From Burkholderiaceae bacterium (GTDB lineage: Bacteria; Pseudomonadota; Gammaproteobacteria; Burkholderiales; Burkholderiaceae_C): 16,935 nucleotides of DNA. A model generated the notes under the pieces. That model was not told where the DNA came from and did not search any database. It saw only the letters and a program-made list of their open reading frames with translations. Of the stretch, positions 12,680-16,935 are shown piece by piece. The stretch spans positions 1-16,935 of the forward strand of contig JAFMJA010000031.1 of NCBI GenBank assembly GCA_017853735.1. Reading direction: 5' to 3'. Position numbers and translations under genes: made by a program. The stretch's first letter is position 1, and each line of letters begins with the position of its first letter.

Positions 12680-13735
12680 TCAGGGACGGTTACCTTCAAA
12701 AGCGTTTTGCATCAACTGGCGCAAAGCCTGGCGCTCCAGCGGCCGCGGGTTGGGATACTGATTCTGCAGGGCCAGATCGCAGGCGCGGTCCAGGTCTGGC
12801 TCGGTGAGTCCCAGGTCTTTCAGTGCCACCGGGGCGCCATTGTTATTTGCCAGGTCATAGACGGCCTGCGCCGCGCTGGCGCCACCTAGGGCGCGCGCGA
12901 TCCGTGCCATGGCCTGGGGCGCATGCTGCGCGTTGTAGGCCAGCGCATGCGGCAACACAATGGTGTGGGTCTCGGCATGAGGCAGATTGAAGGTGCCGCC
13001 CAGGGTGTGGCAGAGCTTGTGGTGCAGGGCCATGCCCACATGGCCGAGCACCGTGCCACACAGCCAGGCGCCATACAGGGCGTCGCCCCGGGCACCCAGG
13101 TCGGCCGGGTTGCGTTTGATCAGCGGCAAGGCCTGGCCCAGGGCGCGGATGCCCTCCTCGGCCATCAGGCTCATCACCGGATTGCCCTCGATGGAATAAA
13201 GGCCCTCGGCCGAGTGGGCAATCGCATTGATACCACTGGTTACGCTCAGTGCGGTGGGCAGGCTGAGGGTGAGTTCGGGGTCGTAGATCACGGTGCGCGG
13301 CAGCACCCGCATGTCGCGCCCGGTTTTTTTCAGGCCGCCTTCGGTGATGCCGTAGATCGGGGTGACCTCCGAGCCGGCATAGGTGGTGGGAATGGCCAGG
13401 ATAGGCAGACCGGAATCCAGCGCAATCGCCTTGCCCAGGCCGGTGGTGGAGCCGCCGCCCACCGCCACCGCGCAGTCGGCACCAAGCTGGCGCGCCAGCT
13501 CCCGGGCCTCACGCGCGGTCTCCAGCGGCACATGCATGACCGCTCGATCAAACACGCCCACTGCGCGATCTCCCAGCATGGCGGCCACCTGCTCGGCCGA
13601 AGCACGCTGCTCGGGGGTGGACAGAACCAGCGCCTTCTTGGCGCCAAGGGCTTCAATTTCACGTGGCAGCTGGGCCAGAGAACCCGCGCCAAACACCACG
13701 CGGGCGGGCTGGGCAATATAGACAAAGTTTTCCAT
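12680..13735 (-). CDS. Maleylacetate reductase
   Basis: A 351-residue iron-containing alcohol dehydrogenase-family enzyme of the maleylacetate reductase group, the normal length. It reduces maleylacetate with NAD(P)H to 3-oxoadipate, which then enters the beta-ketoadipate route. The dinucleotide-binding GGGSTTGLGKAIAL lies at 93-106, the family signature PTTYAGSEVTPIYG at 116-129, followed by INAIAHSAEGLYS, MALHHKLCHTLGGTFN and the HAETHTIVLPHALAYN block near 253-268. It supplies the step after hydroxyquinol 1,2-dioxygenase, whose gene is about 8 kb away in another operon. It follows the beta-hydroxyacid dehydrogenase by 16 bases. The ribosome site before the ATG at 13735 is poor, so translation may depend on coupling to the upstream gene. 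Confidence 0.94.
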   Translation of the reverse strand: MENFVYIAQPARVVFGAGSLAQLPREIEALGAKKALVLSTPEQRASAEQVAAMLGDRAVGVFDRAVMHVPLETAREARELARQLGADCAVAVGGGSTTGLGKAIALDSGLPILAIPTTYAGSEVTPIYGITEGGLKKTGRDMRVLPRTVIYDPELTLSLPTALSVTSGINAIAHSAEGLYSIEGNPVMSLMAEEGIRALGQALPLIKRNPADLGARGDALYGAWLCGTVLGHVGMALHHKLCHTLGGTFNLPHAETHTIVLPHALAYNAQHAPQAMARIARALGGASAAQAVYDLANNNGAPVALKDLGLTEPDLDRACDLALQNQYPNPRPLERQALRQLMQNAFEGNRP

Positions 13736-13751
13736 GGCTTGATTGGGCTGG

Positions 13752-14642
13752 CTATCTGTCTGGCAGGGTATCGCTGAGGCCGGCGCTGCGCTCCATCACC
13801 TTGATGATGGCCGCATAGTCATCCAGCGCATCGCCTTGCGCCATGGCAGCCTGCATCAGTTGGTAGGTGAGCGCTGTCTGGGACAGAGGCACGTTGGCGT
13901 CGGCACCGGCACCCAGAATCAGGCTGAGGTCCTTGAGCATCTGCGCCACGGTGAAGGTGGGGGTGAAGTCGCGTTCGGCCAACTGCACCGACTTGGCCTT
14001 GAGAATCGGCGAAGCCACTGCGCTGGCGCCCAGCACCTGCCACATGGTGCGCCAGTCCAGTCCGCCCTTGCGCCCCAGGGTGAGGGCTTCTGAGAGCATG
14101 GCGCTGGTCTGGGCAATCATCAGGTTGACCACCAGCTTCATCAGGCGCGATTGTTCGGCTTCACCCAGGTAAAACAAATTGGGGCCGAAGGTCTGCAACA
14201 GAGGCGAGACCTGCTCATACACCGCACGGGGTCCGGAAGCCATCACGGTGAGTTGGGCCGCCTCGGCCATCTTGTTGTTGCCCGAGACCGTGCAGCGCAG
14301 GTAGGGCACGGCCGCAGCATTCAGCGCCAGGGCAGCCTCAGCCGATGTGGCCTGCGACACCGTACTGGTATCGACATACAGGCAACCCTTGCGGGCCGAG
14401 CGGGCCACCTGATCCGCCACCGACAAGAGCGCGGCATCATTGGGCAGCGAGGACAGCACCACCTCGGCCTGGCCGATCGCCACATCGGCATTCTCAGCTA
14501 CCTGCAGGCCCAGCTGGCGCGCCATGGCCAGGCGTTGGTGATCGGGGTCACTCACGCTGACCAGATGGCCGGCCGCCTGCAGATGTCTGGCCATGGGCAG
14601 GCCCATCTTGCCCGCCCCCAGGATCAGCACATCTCTGCTCAT
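13752..14642 (-). CDS. Beta-hydroxyacid dehydrogenase (3-hydroxyisobutyrate dehydrogenase family)
   Basis: A 296-residue NAD(P)-dependent oxidoreductase of the 3-hydroxyisobutyrate dehydrogenase/tartronate semialdehyde reductase family. The Rossmann motif GAGKMG lies at 9-14, DTSTVS at 91-96, and the catalytic Lys169 with Asn173 in MKLVVNLMI. The second domain helices from 175 on are normal. The substrate loop usually written PVSGG-x2-GA is changed here to TVSGNNKMAEAAQL (118-131), so the substrate may differ from the classical family members. It overlaps the AhpD-like gene by four bases (ATGA) and has AAGG about 8 bases upstream. It could interconvert a hydroxyacid and a semialdehyde made in the pathway. 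Full length and intact. Confidence 0.9.
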   Translation of the reverse strand: MSRDVLILGAGKMGLPMARHLQAAGHLVSVSDPDHQRLAMARQLGLQVAENADVAIGQAEVVLSSLPNDAALLSVADQVARSARKGCLYVDTSTVSQATSAEAALALNAAAVPYLRCTVSGNNKMAEAAQLTVMASGPRAVYEQVSPLLQTFGPNLFYLGEAEQSRLMKLVVNLMIAQTSAMLSEALTLGRKGGLDWRTMWQVLGASAVASPILKAKSVQLAERDFTPTFTVAQMLKDLSLILGAGADANVPLSQTALTYQLMQAAMAQGDALDDYAAIIKVMERSAGLSDTLPDR

Positions 14643-15235
14643 GCCGCGACCTTATCCTTAGCCACAGCCGGTGCAATGCCACCGCTCTGGCCGGCCATGA
14701 ACTGGCTCTGGCCCATGCCGATCAGCCGGTTCCAGCGTTGCTGGCCCATGGTCAGGCCGATGAAGAAACCCAGCTCGACGATCTGCGGCGTCTCGAAGTG
14801 GTTGTTCAGGCCAGCCCACAAGTCGTCGGAAGACTCCAGCCCCCAGGTGATCGCTTCGGCCAGGCGCAGGGCAGCCTTCTGGCGTGGGCTAAAGCGCACC
14901 GATTTGTCAAAGTCGAGCAGGTCCTTGACATCGTCTTCCAGCAGGCCCTGGGCCTGCGCCTTCATCGAGCGCTGGTTGCCGCAGTAATTGCAATTGACTG
15001 CCTGCGACACATAGAGGCGGCACAGTTCCTTGATCGCATGGTCGCACACGCCCTCGACAAAGGTGTCGTTCCAGGCATTGGTGAAAGCCCAGAACACCTT
15101 GGGCACATGGGCCCGGATGGCATGGCTCTCCGGCCGGGGGGCGCCTTCGCGTGCAGCGCGCTCGAATTCGGCCATCATGGCCGGGTCGGTGATCAGGGCG
15201 GGATCGATATAGGGGATGCGTTGGGGATGGTTCAT
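14639..15235 (-). CDS. AhpD/carboxymuconolactone decarboxylase-like protein
   Basis: A 198-residue helical protein of the AhpD/CMD superfamily. The signature VSQAVNCNYCGNQRS carries a CxxC pair (Cys82, Cys85) and is preceded at the expected distance by Glu70, as in the AhpD proton-relay site. The expected histidine four residues after the second cysteine is Arg89 instead. C-terminal helices (PQIVELGFFIGLTMGQQRWNRL) agree with the family. The name 'decarboxylase' is a family label; members with CxxC are usually thiol peroxidase-like or of unknown function. AGGA lies 6 bases before the ATG. It starts 20 bases after the binding-protein gene and overlaps the next gene. It might use a thiol or bind a ring-derived intermediate. 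Confidence 0.82.
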   Translation of the reverse strand: MNHPQRIPYIDPALITDPAMMAEFERAAREGAPRPESHAIRAHVPKVFWAFTNAWNDTFVEGVCDHAIKELCRLYVSQAVNCNYCGNQRSMKAQAQGLLEDDVKDLLDFDKSVRFSPRQKAALRLAEAITWGLESSDDLWAGLNNHFETPQIVELGFFIGLTMGQQRWNRLIGMGQSQFMAGQSGGIAPAVAKDKVAA

Positions 15236-15255
15236 GTTTGTTCCTGGTCAGGGGT

Positions 15256-16173
15256 TTACACCGCGCGGGCCGCGGCAATGGCTTGCTCAAAGTAGTGCAG
15301 ATCAAGATATTTGTCGGCCGGTGGCGGCACGCCGGCCCACATGCCTTCCATTTCGGCGCGGATGGCCAGCACCGTCTGGAAACCGTCCCGATTGAAACGG
15401 GCCTCAGGCGCCAGGCCCGAGCCGCTTGCCACCAGCGCGGCGTAGGTGCCCTCGGCCACTGGCGGGGACAGCTTGAAATGCTGGCCCAGCAAGGCCAGCG
15501 CGTCGCTGCGATGGGCTGGGTTCATGACAAAGCGCTGACCCTCGATATAGGCGGCCAGGTAATCCACCAGCACTTCAGGCTGCGCCTGCGCCCAGGACCT
15601 GAGCACAAAGGCTCCGGTGGCCTGATAAGGCCCGAGCAGTTCGAACTGGCTGCCCAGGCTTTTGAGTCCCTGGTCGCGCACCGTGAAGGAAAACGGCGGG
15701 TTGATCATGGCAGCAGCCAGCTGCGGGTCTGCCACCATGGCTGCGGCGCGCGCGCCAGTGCCGCCAGCCAGCTTGACCGCATAGTCACGCCCTTCAAGCA
15801 GGCCGTGGTTCTTCAGGATTTTTTTGGCCAGCAGCGCATAGGCGGTATTGGGCGCATCCACCGCCAGCAACTTGCCGCGCAGGTCGCTGATTTGCTGGAT
15901 TTCCTGACGCACCATGAAGTCATTCATGCCCGCGTCGCCGCCACAGACGATCACCACATCCTGGCCAGCCCGCTCGACCATGGCCACCGCATTGTCGACC
16001 GCCGCATGGGCAATGTCGCACGCGCCATCGGCCAGATGCGCGCGTTGCTCATCTGAATTGGGGGTGTGCTGCACCTGCAGTTGCAGGCCACGCCGCTCAA
16101 AGAAACCCCGATCGATCCCGGCCAGCAAGGGCAGGTTGCTCGAGGTATTGAAGATGCTGACGCGCAGCCGCAT
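15256..16173 (-). CDS. NMT1/TauA-like substrate-binding protein lacking a signal peptide
   Basis: A 305-residue periplasmic-binding-protein-fold protein of the NMT1/SsuA/TauA type. The opening VSIFNTSSNLPLLAGIDRGFFERRGL (5-30), the CDIAHAAVDNAVAMV stretch (52-66), and a second lobe from about residue 105 fit the fold. Unusually the mature-type sequence starts at residue 1: there is no hydrophobic leader, and no start codon lies upstream in frame before the preceding gene. The protein therefore looks cytoplasmic. Relatives of this fold include enzymes such as 4,5-dihydroxyphthalate decarboxylase as well as ABC receptors. GGAGAAG lies about 14 bases before the ATG, rather far. No ABC permease or ATPase is in the window. 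Either a cytoplasmic ligand-binding or catalytic role, or an orphan receptor needing a different leader, is possible. Confidence 0.8.
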   Translation of the reverse strand: MRLRVSIFNTSSNLPLLAGIDRGFFERRGLQLQVQHTPNSDEQRAHLADGACDIAHAAVDNAVAMVERAGQDVVIVCGGDAGMNDFMVRQEIQQISDLRGKLLAVDAPNTAYALLAKKILKNHGLLEGRDYAVKLAGGTGARAAAMVADPQLAAAMINPPFSFTVRDQGLKSLGSQFELLGPYQATGAFVLRSWAQAQPEVLVDYLAAYIEGQRFVMNPAHRSDALALLGQHFKLSPPVAEGTYAALVASGSGLAPEARFNRDGFQTVLAIRAEMEGMWAGVPPPADKYLDLHYFEQAIAAARAV

Positions 16174-16193
16174 GGACAGTCTGGGTACTTCTC

Positions 16194-16212
16194 CAGCCGG
16201 ACAGCCCGGCCG
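16194..16212 (-). other. Hairpin between the right-hand Bug and binding-protein genes
   Basis: In the leftward transcript the inverted repeat GCCGG-GCTGT-CCGGC, extended by a wobble and a C-G pair to 7 bp, lies between the Bug stop (16229) and the binding-protein start (16173). No T-run follows. It may be a processing or attenuation structure, or simply a G+C-rich coincidence. It sits upstream of the GGAGAAG that could serve as the next ribosome site. Confidence 0.25.
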
Positions 16213-16228
16213 GGGAGTGAGCCCGCCT

Positions 16229-16935
16229 TTACTTGGCTGCGTTTTTCATGATGGCGCCCAGAGTGGCGTTTTCTTCACGTATGAAGGCATCAAAGCGGTC
16301 GGGGGTCATGGGCATGGGCTCGCTGCCCAGTTTGGCCAGGCGCTCCTTCACATCCGGCAGCGCCAGGGCCTTGGTCACTTCCTGATTCAGCTTGCTCACC
16401 ACATCGCGCGGTGTCTTGGCCGGTGCCAGCAGGCCGATCCAGAAATCAAAGGCAAAGTTGGGCACGCCGGCCTCTGCCACGGTGGGCACATCGGGCAGGG
16501 CCGAGGAGCGCTTGGCCGTGCTCACCGCTAGAGCGCGCAGGCGGTTGTCACGCACATTGGGCAGCGAAGCCAGCACCGGGGTGAACATGAAATCTACCCG
16601 TCCGGCAATGGTTTCGGTCAGGGTTTCGGGCGTGCCCTTGAAGGGGATGTGGGTGATCTGGATGCCAGTGATGCTGCGGAACTTCTCTGCATTCACATGG
16701 GTGGCACTGCCATTGCCGGCCGAGGCAAAGTTGAGCTGGCCTGGCTTGGCCTTGGCCGCATCGATCAGATCACGTACCGTCTTGAAGGGGCTGTTGGCTG
16801 GCACCACCAACGCGTTGGGCAAGGAGGCCAGCGGAATGACGCCGGCAAAATCGTTCACCGTGTCGTAACTCAGGTTGGGATAGAGCACCGGGTTGACCAC
16901 ATGGCCGGTGGAGACCACCAGCAGGGTGTAGCCAT
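16229..16935 (-). CDS. Bug/TctC-family solute receptor (N-terminus beyond the window)
   Basis: The C-terminal 234 residues of a second Bug-family extracytoplasmic receptor; the frame continues past the right edge and the signal peptide is not seen. The first visible residues, GYTLLVSTGHVVNP, match the family's PDGY-TLL segment. Further hallmarks are LNFASAGNGSATHVNAEKF, ITHIPFKGTPETLTETIAGRVDFMF and the C-terminal DVPTVAEAGVPNF and FWIGLLAPAKTP patterns. It is clearly different from the receptor at 1261-2271, so the two probably bind different ligands. It is the first visible gene of the right-hand leftward operon, 55 bases upstream of the signal-less binding protein. Transporter subunits TctA and TctB are not in the window. 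Confidence 0.93.
   Translation of the reverse strand, partial: GYTLLVVSTGHVVNPVLYPNLSYDTVNDFAGVIPLASLPNALVVPANSPFKTVRDLIDAAKAKPGQLNFASAGNGSATHVNAEKFRSITGIQITHIPFKGTPETLTETIAGRVDFMFTPVLASLPNVRDNRLRALAVSTAKRSSALPDVPTVAEAGVPNFAFDFWIGLLAPAKTPRDVVSKLNQEVTKALALPDVKERLAKLGSEPMPMTPDRFDAFIREENATLGAIMKNAAK

Noticed and set aside
12923..13777. Plus-strand open frame (284 codons) opposite the maleylacetate reductase gene
   Set aside because: It is a shadow of a clear, full-length enzyme gene, with Gly/His/Gln-rich composition and no recognisable motif.
14639..15235. Assignment as 4-carboxymuconolactone decarboxylase of the protocatechuate pathway
   Set aside because: The CxxC pair and AhpD-type spacing argue against PcaC, and no other protocatechuate-branch gene is present.

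Overview
The window is G+C-rich and densely coded. Two tripartite-tricarboxylate-type (Bug/TctC) solute receptors, a third solute-binding protein and many aromatic-catabolism enzymes point to a betaproteobacterium of the Burkholderiales, most likely Comamonadaceae. That placement is inferred from gene content and style; no rRNA or marker gene is present. I see no tRNA, rRNA, CRISPR array, insertion sequence or phage gene.

Layout. (1) Positions 1-597, plus strand: the tail of an unidentified gene, then a TspO/MBR membrane protein. (2) Positions 610-4438, minus strand, transcribed leftward: hydroxyquinol 1,2-dioxygenase, a YciI-like protein, a Dabb-domain protein, an NTF2/SnoaL-like protein, a Bug receptor and a RutE-like nitroreductase. 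(3) Positions 4439-4642: a divergent control region with an imperfect dyad and a candidate promoter. (4) Positions 4643-10590, plus strand: a two-subunit molybdenum hydroxylase with a Tat signal and a class A FAD monooxygenase; then, behind a probable internal promoter, a glutathione transferase, a VOC metalloprotein and a DUF3297 protein. (5) Positions 10606-11355, minus strand: a DUF4395-type membrane protein. (6) Positions 11566-16935, minus strand, transcribed leftward from beyond the right edge: a Bug receptor (partial), an NMT1/TauA-like binding protein without signal peptide, an AhpD/CMD-like protein, a beta-hydroxyacid dehydrogenase, maleylacetate reductase and an exported amidohydrolase-2 protein.

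How it fits together. Hydroxyquinol 1,2-dioxygenase and maleylacetate reductase form the hydroxyquinol (1,2,4-trihydroxybenzene) branch: ring cleavage to maleylacetate, then reduction to 3-oxoadipate. The FAD monooxygenase could make hydroxyquinol or its precursor. The Tat-exported molybdenum hydroxylase and the signal-bearing amidohydrolase suggest that the first steps on the unknown substrate happen in the periplasm or at the membrane, with Bug receptors handling uptake. The substrate cannot be read from the sequence: a resorcylate/resorcinol-type compound, an N-heterocycle or a halogenated phenol are all possible. No transcriptional regulator and no transporter membrane subunit lie in the window.

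The most notable points are the mixture of an exported molybdenum hydroxylase with a hydroxyquinol pathway, the run of three small alpha/beta proteins (YciI, Dabb, NTF2-like) behind the ring-cleavage gene, the signal-less binding protein, active-site changes in two enzymes, and two candidate operator/promoter regions.
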